From a bacterium (GTDB lineage: Bacteria > Desulfobacterota > Binatia > DP-6), in contig JAHCID010000001.1 of the NCBI GenBank assembly GCA_026129405.1, positions 310,001 through 374,000 of the forward strand: DNA of 64,000 nucleotides. Direction: 5' to 3'. The notes below the pieces were generated by a model that worked only from the letters and a program-made list of their open reading frames with translations, did no database searches and was not told where the DNA came from. Below, piece by piece: positions 8,700 to 16,995 of the stretch; positions within the stretch are counted from its first letter, which is position 1; each line of letters opens with the position of its first letter. A program made the translations under genes and the position numbers.

Positions 8700-8880
8700 T
8701 GCTTTTTCCGCCCTCCTGTCAAGCGGTTTCTGCATGAACGCACCGCCGGCGCCCCGCAGGCCCCGGGAACCCGGCGCGCTCCGCCCGCCGGCGCTCCGGC
8801 TCGGGATGCCAGCGCCACGCCCGCACCCGCCGCGCCGACCCTTGCACCGTGCCGCTCCGGCGTGGAAAGCGCGGGGGGCC

Positions 8881-10299
8881 ATGGCTTCGAAGACCATCTG
8901 CGATACCGCCGCCACCGCCGTCGCCGACGTTCCCGACGGCGCCACTCTGCTGGTCCACAGCTTCGGCCCGCCGCAGGCATGGCCCACCGACTGCCTGCTG
9001 GCCCTCGCCGAGCGCGGCGTGAAGGACCTGACGGTCGTCTGCAACACCCCGGCCGGGGGCCCGACGTCGCTCAACGTCCTCGCGGACAAGAAGCAGGTCC
9101 GCAAGCTGATCTGCAGCTTCGTCGCCAATCCGAGCTTCACGACCCCCATCGGCGACCAGGTGCAGGCGGGCGAGATCGAGCTCGAGATGGTGCCCCAGGG
9201 CACGCTCATCGAGCGCGTCCGCGCCGGCGGCGCCGGGCTCGCCGGCTTCTTCACGCCCACCGGCGTCGGCACGAAGGCGGCCGAGGGCAAGGAGGTGCGC
9301 GAGTTCGACGGCCGCCCGCACGTCTTCGAGCGCGCCATCCGCGGCGACTACGCGCTGCTCCAGGCACACCAGGCCGACCACGCCGGCAACCTCGTCTACC
9401 GCCGCGGCATGCGGAACTTCGGCCCCGCCTTCGCCATGGCGGCGCGCACGACCATCGCCGAGGTGAAGGAGATCGTGCCGACGGGGGCCCTCGACCCCGA
9501 GGCCGTGGTCACGCCCGGCATCTTCGTCGACCGCATCGTGCAGACGACGCAGGCGTTCGACCCGGCCGTCCTGCGCCAGATCCTCATGATGGTCGGCCGC
9601 ACCACGGACGCCGGCGGCCGCGCCATCCGCGAGGGCGGCCCGAGCGGCCTACCGCCGGACCTCGTCGCCATGAAGGTCGCCGCGCTCCTGCGCGACGGCG
9701 AGTACGTGAACCTCGGCATCGGCCTGCCGACGATGGTCTCGAACTTCATCGAGGGCCGCGGCGTCACCCTGCACGCCGAGAACGGCATGCTCGGCTACGG
9801 CCCCTTCCCGCCCGAGGGCGAGGAGGACATCGACCTCTACAACGCCAGCGGCCAGCTGGTGTCGGCGCTCGAGGGGTCGGCGTACTTCGACTCGACGGTC
9901 TCGTTCGCGATGGCGCGCACCGGCCGCGTCTCCACCGTCGTCCTCGGCGCCTTCCAGGTGGCGCAGAACGGCGACCTCGCGAACTGGAGCATCCCCGGCC
10001 AGGTCGGCGGCGGCATCGGCGGCGCGATGGACCTGGCCGCCGGCGGCGCGCGCGTCATCGCCGTCTGCTGGCAGCTCGAGCGCGGCGGCCGCTCGAAGCT
10101 GGTCGAGAAGCTGACCTACCCGCCGACCGCGCTCGGTTGCGTCACCAGCGTGGTCACCGACCTCGCCTGGATCGACGTCGACCAGGACGGCTTCCTCCTG
10201 CGCGAGCTGGCCCCCGGCCTGACGGTCGACGACATCCGCGCCGCGACGGGCGCACCGCTGCGGGTCGCGTCGGACGTCGGCGAGATGACGTTCGGCTGA
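8881..10299 (+). CDS. Fused alpha-beta subunit CoA-transferase (3-oxoacid type)
   Basis: 472-residue family I CoA-transferase with both subunits in one chain. The A half occupies about residues 1-230 (IPDG-like start VADVPDGATLLVHSFGPP, then AGGAGLAGFFTPTGVGT). The B half occupies about 255-472 (MKVAALLRDGEYVNLGIGLPT). The catalytic Glu is in HAENGMLGYGP of the B half, where the acyl-CoA thioester intermediate forms. GxGGAMDLAAGA-like sequence near the C-terminus is also typical. It moves CoA between an acyl-CoA and a free acid, as in ketone body or fatty-acid breakdown. ATG 8881 is chosen because the family match starts directly after it; upstream in-frame sequence is Pro/Arg-rich and unlike the family. 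Confidence 0.92.
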   Translation: MASKTICDTAATAVADVPDGATLLVHSFGPPQAWPTDCLLALAERGVKDLTVVCNTPAGGPTSLNVLADKKQVRKLICSFVANPSFTTPIGDQVQAGEIELEMVPQGTLIERVRAGGAGLAGFFTPTGVGTKAAEGKEVREFDGRPHVFERAIRGDYALLQAHQADHAGNLVYRRGMRNFGPAFAMAARTTIAEVKEIVPTGALDPEAVVTPGIFVDRIVQTTQAFDPAVLRQILMMVGRTTDAGGRAIREGGPSGLPPDLVAMKVAALLRDGEYVNLGIGLPTMVSNFIEGRGVTLHAENGMLGYGPFPPEGEEDIDLYNASGQLVSALEGSAYFDSTVSFAMARTGRVSTVVLGAFQVAQNGDLANWSIPGQVGGGIGGAMDLAAGGARVIAVCWQLERGGRSKLVEKLTYPPTALGCVTSVVTDLAWIDVDQDGFLLRELAPGLTVDDIRAATGAPLRVASDVGEMTFG

Positions 10300-10305
10300 G
10301 CGCCC

Positions 10306-10779
10306 CTACGCGTCGTCGAGCGGATTGGTGCGGGACGCCTGCTGCCCGAGCTGCTCCGCGAGCCCGATGAGGATTCCTTCCGGCCCGCGGACGTAGCAGA
10401 GCCGGTAGGAGTCCTCGTACTGAACGACCCTACCCACGACCTCGGCGCCGCGCTTCCCGAGCCGCGCGAGCGTCTCGTCGAGGTCGTCGACGGCGAACAT
10501 GACGCGGAGATACCCGAGTGAGTTCACCGGCGCGCGGCGATGATCCGCGATCACCGCCGGCGCGAGAAACCGCGACAGCTCGAGCCGGCCGTGACCGTCC
10601 GGCGTACGCATCATGGCGATCTCGACGCGCATGTCGCGCAACCCGGTGACGCCGTCGGCCCATTCCCCCTGGATCGGGGCCTTCCCCTCGAGCTCGAGAC
10701 CCAGCTCGGTGAAGAACGCGACGGCGGCGTCGAGGTCTTCGACGACGATGCCGACGTTGTCGAGACGTTTGACGGTCAT
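10306..10779 (-). CDS. VOC-superfamily (glyoxalase/dioxygenase-like) protein
   Basis: 157 residues forming two beta-alpha-beta-beta-beta modules. The first runs VKRLDNVGIVVEDLDAAVAFFTELG; the second includes YLRVMFAVDDLDETLARLGKRG and YRLCYVRGPEGILIGLAEQ. The final Glu of GILIGLAE is a usual metal ligand position. Substrate unknown; relatives are annotated glyoxalase or bleomycin-resistance proteins. ATG 10779 is preceded by AAAGGAG at ideal spacing. Convergent with the CoA-transferase gene (6-base gap). Confidence 0.87.
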   Translation of the reverse strand: MTVKRLDNVGIVVEDLDAAVAFFTELGLELEGKAPIQGEWADGVTGLRDMRVEIAMMRTPDGHGRLELSRFLAPAVIADHRRAPVNSLGYLRVMFAVDDLDETLARLGKRGAEVVGRVVQYEDSYRLCYVRGPEGILIGLAEQLGQQASRTNPLDDA

Positions 10780-10892
10780 GGTGGCTCCTTTGGCGGCGAA
10801 GACCAGTGCGACTGTCGTCATGTGTCAGAGCGAGAACGGCACCACGTGACGACGTGCCGAGTCACCGGCGCGCTCGGCGACGCGCCACGGCC

Positions 10893-11141
10893 TTACCGAC
10901 CTTCGCGCGCGCCGGCTGCATCCGCTTCTTCGCGCTCGGGCCTCGGCTCTCTAGCCACCTTGAAGTAATCATTCCACGCTCTCACGGAGTGGCCTTGGTG
11001 CTTCGCGACGATGCCTGCGAGTCGAGATAGCTCATGGCGGGAGCGACCGCGACTTGCCGCCAGCCGAATCGGTCGAAGCCAGAACTCGGCGATTCCCCCG
11101 CGGCCTTCGACATGCACATGGGCCGGTTCGGGCCGGTCGCT
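10893..11141 (-). pseudogene. N-terminally truncated DUF4160-family remnant
   Basis: An 83-codon stretch reads SDRPEPAHVHVEGRGG, then IAEFWLRPIRLAASRG and WNDYFKVA. This is the body of a DUF4160 protein, a small family often found beside DUF2442 or in toxin-antitoxin-like pairs. The usual first ~17 residues are absent: upstream sequence changes to an unrelated reading and no plausible start codon with ribosome-binding site is present. No DUF2442 partner follows. The C-terminal tail after KVA is low-complexity. It is probably a relic at a recombination junction with the neighbouring HNH remnant. Confidence 0.6.
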
Positions 11142-11158
11142 CCTCGCCCACCGCGGCG

Positions 11159-11519
11159 CTACGCCGGGGCCGGCGGCGTGGGCAGCAGCGCCCAGACGAT
11201 GTGCGCATAGTCGGGCCGCCGCCCGTCCCACTGCGAGGACCCCGTCATCGCATCGATCGCGACGCCGGCATTCCCCGTCCGCAGCGCGGCGACGGCCTCC
11301 GCGCCGCCGCCGTCCCGCTGGTCGCACGCCGGCACCGGCGTGCCGTCCCGCCGCAGGAACTGCAGCGTCCCCGCCTCGCCCGCCACGACCCGCATCCCGT
11401 ACTCGTGCACGAAGGTGTGCGGCGTCGAAGTCGCCGATCAGGACGAGGAGGCGATGGGTGGCGGCGTCGAGGTGGGCGGCGATCTCGTCGCCGAGGCGCT
11501 CCTTGTCGGCGTAGGTCAT
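11159..11519 (-). pseudogene. DUF222/HNH endonuclease remnant with internal deletion and frameshift
   Basis: From ATG 11519 the frame reads MTYADKERLGDEIAAHLDAA, THRLLVLIGDFDAA, the start of the DUF222 domain that precedes HNH nucleases. Near 11415 the sense continues in another frame as TFVHEYGMRVVAGEAGTLQF and LRRDGTPVPACD, then a C-terminal tail ending at TAG 11159-11161. That second part resembles the stretch just after the HNH motif in these proteins. The bulk of DUF222 and the HNH catalytic core are missing, so about 300 codons seem to have been deleted. Such genes are multicopy in delta-like genomes and recombine easily. Family match is from memory of conserved wording, so moderate confidence. 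Confidence 0.6.
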
Positions 11520-11844
11520 GCACGAGGCATAGCATGGGGTTCCGGACGCCGTCCGATGGCGCGAGCGGGACGCGGGCGCCGAATGGGTTCGCGCCAGCGG
11601 CGCTGCGCGAGCGCGCGCGCAAGCGTCGTGCTGCGTGCGCGGGAAGAGGCGTCTGGTGTGAGGACGGGCGAAGAAGCAGGCGCCCCGCGAAAAGCTGTCT
11701 ACCCCTTCGTGCGGAACAGGCTCGGCCGCCGGCGCGGCGGGCGGCCGAGCACGCGGCACGCCGCGCGCGCCGCGGGGCCATCGACCTCGGGCGTCCGCAC
11801 GAGGGGAGCCGACGCCGTAGTCCCGAGCCTTCCGACGCGGCCCT
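11520..11844. other. Gene-free stretch between the HNH remnant and the second pirin
   Basis: All six frames give only Arg/Ala-rich low-complexity readings here and none has a recognisable start, domain or ribosome-binding site. I see no repeat, RNA gene or strong hairpin. It may hold further unrecognisable debris of the decayed genes next to it. Confidence 0.5.
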
Positions 11845-12705
11845 CTAGCTCAGGTGACCCATGCGGCCGCTCTGGTAGTCGAGCATCGCCTGCTTGATCT
11901 CGCCGGCGTAGTTCATGACGAAAGGCCCCTGCCCGACGAGGGGCTCACGGATCGGCTCGCCGGCGAGCAGCAGCGCGGTCGCGCCCTCGGCCGCGGCGAG
12001 CCGGAGACCCTCGCCGGCGCGGTCGTAGACGCCGACCTCGGCCGCGCCGAGGGTCGTGCCGTCGTCGATACGCACCGTGCCGCGCAGCACGACGAGCAGG
12101 GTCGTGTGACCGTCGGGCACCGGCAGGTCGATCGGGCCGGCGCCGTCGAGGCGCAGGTCCCACACGTCGATCGGCGTGAAGGTGCGCGCCGGCCCGGTCG
12201 CGTCGCCGAGGCGGCCCGCGATGACGCGCGCGTGGCCGCCGGGGAACGCCACCGTCGGGATGCGGTCGCTGGTGATGCCCTGGTACCCCGGCGGCGCCTT
12301 CTTGTCCTTCTGCGGCAGGTTCACCCAGAGCTGCACCATCTCGAACGCGCCCCCGGTCTGCGCGAAGCGCCGGCCGTGGAACTCCTCGTGCACGAGGCCC
12401 GAGGCCGCGGTCATCCACTGCACGTCGCCCGGCCCGATGCGGCCGCCGCCGCCCGACGAGTCGCGGTGCTCGACCTCCCCAGCGTAGACGATGGTCACCG
12501 TCTCGAAGCCGCGGTGCGGGTGCTCGCCGACGCCGCGACGCGCGGTGGTCGGCGCGAACTCGGCGGGCCCGGCGTAATCGAGGAGCAGGAACGGGCTGAT
12601 CGTCGCCGCCTGGCCCGGGTAGGCGAGCAGCGTGCGGACCGGGAAGCCGTCGCCGACCCAGTGGCGGTCGATCGTGCGCAGGACGTCGTGGAGCCGCTTC
12701 CGCAT
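11845..12705 (-). CDS. Pirin-family bicupin protein (second copy)
   Basis: 286 residues. The N-terminal cupin has GEHPHRGFETVTIVYAGEVEHRDS with the three conserved His, followed by GPGDVQWMTAASGLVHEE ending in the conserved His-Glu ligand pair. The C-terminal half includes QLWVNLPQKDK and an FVMNYAGEIKQAMLDYQSGRMG tail typical of bacterial pirins. Pirins bind a non-heme metal; some cleave quercetin and others modulate transcription factors or enzymes. ATG 12705 (MRKRLHDVLRTIDRHWVGDGF) matches the usual family start. Monocistronic and divergent from the alkyltransferase-like gene at 12782. Confidence 0.92.
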   Translation of the reverse strand: MRKRLHDVLRTIDRHWVGDGFPVRTLLAYPGQAATISPFLLLDYAGPAEFAPTTARRGVGEHPHRGFETVTIVYAGEVEHRDSSGGGGRIGPGDVQWMTAASGLVHEEFHGRRFAQTGGAFEMVQLWVNLPQKDKKAPPGYQGITSDRIPTVAFPGGHARVIAGRLGDATGPARTFTPIDVWDLRLDGAGPIDLPVPDGHTTLLVVLRGTVRIDDGTTLGAAEVGVYDRAGEGLRLAAAEGATALLLAGEPIREPLVGQGPFVMNYAGEIKQAMLDYQSGRMGHLS

Positions 12706-12781
12706 GGCTCCGTGCTAACGCCGCGGGCGGGCCGGGGGAAGCCGGGACGCCCCCTACCGCCGCGCCCGCCCCGCTGGCAGC

Positions 12782-13192
12782 ATGCCGCGCACGATGGAGC
12801 GACGCCGAGCGCCGGTGCCGCCGCGGCGCACGCGCGACGTGCCGCCCCGGTTCTACCGTCTGGTATGGCGCCTCGTGCGCCGCATCCCGCGCGGCAAGGT
12901 GGCGACGTACGGCCAGATCGCCGCCATCCTCGGTCAGCCGCGCGGCGCCCGCGCCGTCGGCATGGCGCTGGGAGCGCTGCGGCCCGGCATGGCCGACGAC
13001 GTGCCCTGGCAGCGGGTCATCAACGCCGCCGGCCGGTGCAGCCACCGCGACGGCTTCATGGCCGGCGTGCAGCAGGACCTGCTGGAGCGCGAGGGCGTCG
13101 TCTTCGACGCGCGCGGTCACGTCGACCTGAAACGCGTGCGCTGGGCGGGGCCGAAGCGAGAGTGGGTGACGAAGCTGCGCCGCGAGCTGTGA
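12782..13192 (+). CDS. Alkyltransferase-like protein (MGMT family lacking the active Cys)
   Basis: 136 residues matching the DNA-binding domain of O6-methylguanine-DNA methyltransferase: FYRLVWRLVRRIPRGKVATYGQIA, then RAVGMALG. At the site of the alkyl-accepting Cys (PCHRV in true methyltransferases) it reads PWQRVI. Trp in place of Cys defines ATL proteins, which bind alkylated guanines and hand them to nucleotide excision repair instead of repairing them directly. ATG 12782 is taken; an internal ATG four codons later is possible. Convergent with the GH94-like gene, 3-base gap. Confidence 0.88.
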   Translation: MPRTMERRRAPVPPRRTRDVPPRFYRLVWRLVRRIPRGKVATYGQIAAILGQPRGARAVGMALGALRPGMADDVPWQRVINAAGRCSHRDGFMAGVQQDLLEREGVVFDARGHVDLKRVRWAGPKREWVTKLRREL

Positions 13193-13195
13193 GCG

Positions 13196-15610
13196 CTACC
13201 AGCGCACCGGGCCCGGCCCGCTGCCCGACACCCGCCCATGCGAGGTTTCGAGCGTCACCGGTCCGCGCGCTTCCATCCGCCCGCGGCCGGTCGCCGCGAC
13301 GCGGAACGTGCGGCTCGCGAAGCGCCCGCCCCGCCCGACGGCGAGCGTGCCACGCGCCGTCGGCTCGACGCCGAGGAGACGCAGGTAGCCGAGCAGCGGC
13401 TGCGCGTGGCTGTGGAGGTTGTTCACCGGGAACGCCTGCATCGACAGCGCCGGCGTGCCCCAGGTGCGGCCCGGCCGGCGCGACTCGGGCGCGTTCCAGC
13501 TGTCGGGGCCGGAGAGCGTGCCTTCCCACACGTCGGGGTAGGCGGCCGTGTGGCTGGCGAGCGACTGTCGCCGCCACTCGTCCCAGCCGAGCGCGGGGTC
13601 GACGCGCGCCGCGGCCCACACCAGCGTCATCGAGATCGCGTACCAGATGCCGCCCGACGTCGCCTCGCCGAAGGTGCCGTTCGCGAGCTGCTCCGGCGAC
13701 GGGGGCCAGCGCACGCGCGCGCCCAGCGGCGAGCGGACGCGGTTGCCGGCGTCGATGGTGGCGAGGAGCGCGCGCGCCTGATCCGCGTCGGCGGCGCCGC
13801 AGAGGATCGCCCACGGCTGCACCTCGAGCCAGCAGTCGTCCTCGCCGACCGGCGGCACGCCCGGCGCGTAGGCGCGGTGGAACCAACGGCCGTTCCACGC
13901 CTGGCGCACGAGGTCGCGCAGCGCGTCCGCCTGCGCGCGCGCCTCGGCGGCGAGCGCCGCCTCGCCGAGCCGCTCGGCGAGCGCGGCGAACACCGGCAGC
14001 ACCCAGGCCGCCATCGCCGAGTTCAGCACCGAGCCGCCGTGCTCGATCATCACCGCGGGATCGACGCCCGACTCGGCGATGGCGACGTCGTTCCAGTCGG
14101 CGTTGAGGATGCGTACGTGGCCGCGCTCGCCGCGGCCGACGCCGTCGACGAAGAAGCGGAACTGCCGGCGCAGGTGCTCGCGCAGCGGCACGGCGGGCGT
14201 GCTGCGCGCGGGATGATACGCGAGCGGGGCGTCGAACGCGGCCAGATCGCCGGTCGCGGCGGCGTACTCGGCGGCGAGCCAGAGCGCCCACAGGTTCTGG
14301 TCGGAGGGACGGAAGATGATGTTCGTCGGCCGTTTCGCGCCGTCGAGCGCATAGGGCAGGTCGCCGTCGGGCGTCGCCCAGGCAGAGGTGTTGCGCAGGA
14401 CGGAGAGCGCGAGGTCGGGCTCGAGGTAGCAGAGCGGCAGCGCGTGCTGGAGGGGGTCGCGCGCGGCGCCGTTGAAGCCGAGCAGGAACGAGTACGCCGA
14501 CGCCTGGTCGAGCGTATGGCCGCCGATCACGCGATCGACGCCGAGTCCGCCGGTGAGGAGCGCCGCGTGCCACGGCACCTCGCGTCGCGCCTCCGGCGCC
14601 CGGCGCGCACGCGCCGCGGGCAGCCGGCGCGCGAGCGCGCGCAGCGAGGTCGCGAAGAGGCGACGCGGCGGGCCCATCGGCGCCGCGTCGGCGTGGCCGA
14701 AGCGGAACCACAGCTCGCGGGCGTCGCCCGGGCCGAGCGCCAGCGGCGTTTCGATCTCGAGCGTCGGATGCGGCGTGTCGGGGACGAGGCGCGACGTCCC
14801 GGCCGTAGCGCCGAGACGCTCCAGCACGAGCGTCGCCGGCGGCCCGATCAGGAACGCGGCGGCGGCGCCGGCAGGTCCGGGCGTGCCCGGCGTCGCGAAG
14901 CGCTCCCTTGCGACGAGTCCCGCGGCCGTCGGCGCGACCTCGTAGGAGACGGCGAGCCCGGCGCGCGTGCGCCGCTGCGCCTCCGACTCGAGCAGGTTCA
15001 GGAAGCGCGGGCGCAGCGCCCAGCGCTCGACGTGGCGCAGCGTGCGCGGGCCGCGAGCGCCGCGGGCGAGCGTCAGACGGACGCGCACGAGCAGCCACGG
15101 CACGTCGCCGTCGGGCAGCAGCACCGTGCGCTCGAGCGCAAGGCCGTCGCGGGCGTCCTCGACCATGAACCACGTAGGCCCGAACGTGCGCCGCGACGGC
15201 GACGCGCCGGCCCGATCCGCGAACGCGCTGCCCCAGCGCACGCCGGCGTCGTCGAGCACCGAGACGCCGGTCCCGGTCGGATCGGGCGCGGTGAGCCAGC
15301 GCAGGCCGTGACGCTCGTCGAAGACGGCGACGCCGCCGTCGTTCGCGACCTGCATCGAGAGCGCGCGGTTCCCGAGCATCACCCAGTGCCGCCGGGTGCG
15401 CGGCGCCGCGATCGGATCCCACTCCGCCTCGGGGACCGCCTCCTGATCCGCGAGGTAGACGAACGCGGGCAGCCCGCCGCGAACCACCCAGCGCCCCCAG
15501 CGACCGTCGGAACCGCCGCCGGAGGCCGCCGCGGCGGGCCAGGCACGAGTCGCGACCACGGCGCTGCTCACGGTCGCCAGCCGCAGGAAGGTCCGGCGCC
15601 TCACCGCCAC
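13196..15610 (-). CDS. Tat-exported GH94-like (alpha/alpha)6-barrel protein
   Basis: About 804 residues from GTG 15610. The N-terminus VAVRRRTFLRLATVSSAVV is a Tat-type signal (RRRTFLRL, then an Ala-rich core and AAAA). A beta-rich N-terminal region (about 60-300) is followed by a helical barrel. Residues 505-508 are DWND, inside LNADWNDVAIAESG, the position of the general-acid Asp in GH94 cellobiose/cyclic-glucan phosphorylases. QAWNGRWFHRAY and GEDDCWLEVQPWAIL further match the GH94 barrel. Known GH94 phosphorylases are usually cytosolic, so Tat export is unusual and the protein may be a hydrolase or a binding relative. The start is inferred from the Tat motif; upstream in-frame sequence is low-complexity. 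Confidence 0.75.
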   Translation of the reverse strand: MAVRRRTFLRLATVSSAVVATRAWPAAAASGGGSDGRWGRWVVRGGLPAFVYLADQEAVPEAEWDPIAAPRTRRHWVMLGNRALSMQVANDGGVAVFDERHGLRWLTAPDPTGTGVSVLDDAGVRWGSAFADRAGASPSRRTFGPTWFMVEDARDGLALERTVLLPDGDVPWLLVRVRLTLARGARGPRTLRHVERWALRPRFLNLLESEAQRRTRAGLAVSYEVAPTAAGLVARERFATPGTPGPAGAAAAFLIGPPATLVLERLGATAGTSRLVPDTPHPTLEIETPLALGPGDARELWFRFGHADAAPMGPPRRLFATSLRALARRLPAARARRAPEARREVPWHAALLTGGLGVDRVIGGHTLDQASAYSFLLGFNGAARDPLQHALPLCYLEPDLALSVLRNTSAWATPDGDLPYALDGAKRPTNIIFRPSDQNLWALWLAAEYAAATGDLAAFDAPLAYHPARSTPAVPLREHLRRQFRFFVDGVGRGERGHVRILNADWNDVAIAESGVDPAVMIEHGGSVLNSAMAAWVLPVFAALAERLGEAALAAEARAQADALRDLVRQAWNGRWFHRAYAPGVPPVGEDDCWLEVQPWAILCGAADADQARALLATIDAGNRVRSPLGARVRWPPSPEQLANGTFGEATSGGIWYAISMTLVWAAARVDPALGWDEWRRQSLASHTAAYPDVWEGTLSGPDSWNAPESRRPGRTWGTPALSMQAFPVNNLHSHAQPLLGYLRLLGVEPTARGTLAVGRGGRFASRTFRVAATGRGRMEARGPVTLETSHGRVSGSGPGPVRW

Positions 15611-15803
15611 ACCGTCCACCGGCGGGGGACGGCGCCCCGGGCTCGGCTGGGGACGCGAGCACCGGGGCGCCCGTGAGGGACTCTGGACATCTCCTTCGCT
15701 AGCATCGCCGTCGCGGAGGGGAAGCCCTTTTGTCGCGGAGCGGGCGCGGGGCGCATGGCCGCCCCGTAGCACGAACCCACCCGCACGGGGGACGAAATCC
15801 GCC

Positions 15804-16991
15804 TCAGGCCGGCGCGAACTCCACCGGCAGGCTGGCGATGCCGCGCACCAGCGTCGACGCCTCCCGGGCGGGCGACGACCCGGGTGCGACACGCATGTCG
15901 GCGAGGCGCTCGAGCAGCGCCGGGAGCATCACCCGCAGCTCCATGCGCGCCAGGTTGGCGCCGAGGCAGAAGTGGGTACCGATGCCGAAGGCCACGTGCG
16001 GGTTCGGGTCGCGGGCGATGTCGAAGGTGTCGGGGTCGGCGAAGACGCCGGCGTCGCGGTTGGCGCTCTGGTAGAGCATCAGCACCCGCTCGCCCGCGCG
16101 GATCGCCTGGCCGCGGATCTCGGTGTCGCGCGTCGCCGTGCGGCGGAAGCAGACGATGGGCGATACCCAGCGCAGGATCTCCTCGACCGCGCCGTCGATC
16201 AGCTCGGGGTGGCGGCGCAGGCGCTCGCGCTCGGCGGGGTGCTCCATCAGCGCCAGCATGCCGCCGGAGATGGCGTTGCGCGTGGTCTCGTTGCCGGCGA
16301 CGAGGAGCAGGGTCATGAACATGACGATCTCGTCGTTCTCCATCGCCTCCTCGTCCTCGGCGAGCATGCCGTCCTGCTGCGCGGCGACGAGGATGGAGAC
16401 GAGGTCGTCCTTTGGGCACACGCGGCGGTTCTCGAAGACCTCCTTCAGGTAGGTGCCGTACTCCACGTAGGCGCAGGTCGAGTCCGCCATCTTCACCGGG
16501 TCGTCGTAGTTGCCGGCGACGGCGATGAGGCGGTTCGACCAGTCGTGGAAGCGCGCGAAGTCCTCGCGGCGGATGCCGAGCATCTCGGCGATGATGTAGA
16601 GCGGCAGCGGCACGGCGAGGTCGCGCACGAGGTCGCAGCGGCCCTGCGGCAGGACGGCGTCGATCAGCTCCGCGGCCAGCGTGCGCACGCGCGGCTCGAG
16701 CATCGCCACCATGCGCGGCGTGAAGCCGCGGTTGACGAGCTTGCGCAGACGGTTGTGGCGCGGGTCGTCCATGCAGACGATGGACACGGGCGTGTCGGTC
16801 TCGGGCAGCACGCCCTGCGCGGCGGAGAACACCTCGGCGTTCTTCGAGGTCGAGACCACGTCCTCCCACCTGGAGAGCACCCAGAGGTCGCTCGCCGCGT
16901 CCCGGTAGACGGGGGCGTTGGCGCGCAGCCAGGCGTAGGTGGGGTACGGATCGCCGGCGTAGAAGGTGGCGTCGGTGAGGTTCGGCGTCAT
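15804..16991 (-). CDS. Cytochrome P450
   Basis: 395-residue soluble bacterial P450. The I-helix oxygen-activation motif is AGNETTR, the K-helix ExxR is in EEILRWVSP, and the heme loop FGIGTHFCLGANLAR places the heme-thiolate at Cys342. Length and the MDDPRHNRLRKLVNRGFTP segment are those of class I P450s (CYP107/125/142-like) that take electrons from a ferredoxin; no ferredoxin gene is adjacent. Substrate is unknown; relatives oxidise steroids, terpenes or fatty acids. It is the second gene after the nitronate-monooxygenase gene (4-base gap), so the two are probably cotranscribed and controlled by the TetR repressor at 18199. Confidence 0.96.
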   Translation of the reverse strand: MTPNLTDATFYAGDPYPTYAWLRANAPVYRDAASDLWVLSRWEDVVSTSKNAEVFSAAQGVLPETDTPVSIVCMDDPRHNRLRKLVNRGFTPRMVAMLEPRVRTLAAELIDAVLPQGRCDLVRDLAVPLPLYIIAEMLGIRREDFARFHDWSNRLIAVAGNYDDPVKMADSTCAYVEYGTYLKEVFENRRVCPKDDLVSILVAAQQDGMLAEDEEAMENDEIVMFMTLLLVAGNETTRNAISGGMLALMEHPAERERLRRHPELIDGAVEEILRWVSPIVCFRRTATRDTEIRGQAIRAGERVLMLYQSANRDAGVFADPDTFDIARDPNPHVAFGIGTHFCLGANLARMELRVMLPALLERLADMRVAPGSSPAREASTLVRGIASLPVEFAPA

Positions 16992-16995
16992 CGGC

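Noticed and set aside
13238-15676. Long plus-strand open frame opposite the GH94-like gene
   Set aside because: Arg/Ala/Glu-rich composition with no domain; a mirror of the real gene caused by high G+C. The same applies to the very long opposite-strand frames over pgi/tal, ackA/xfp and ppc.
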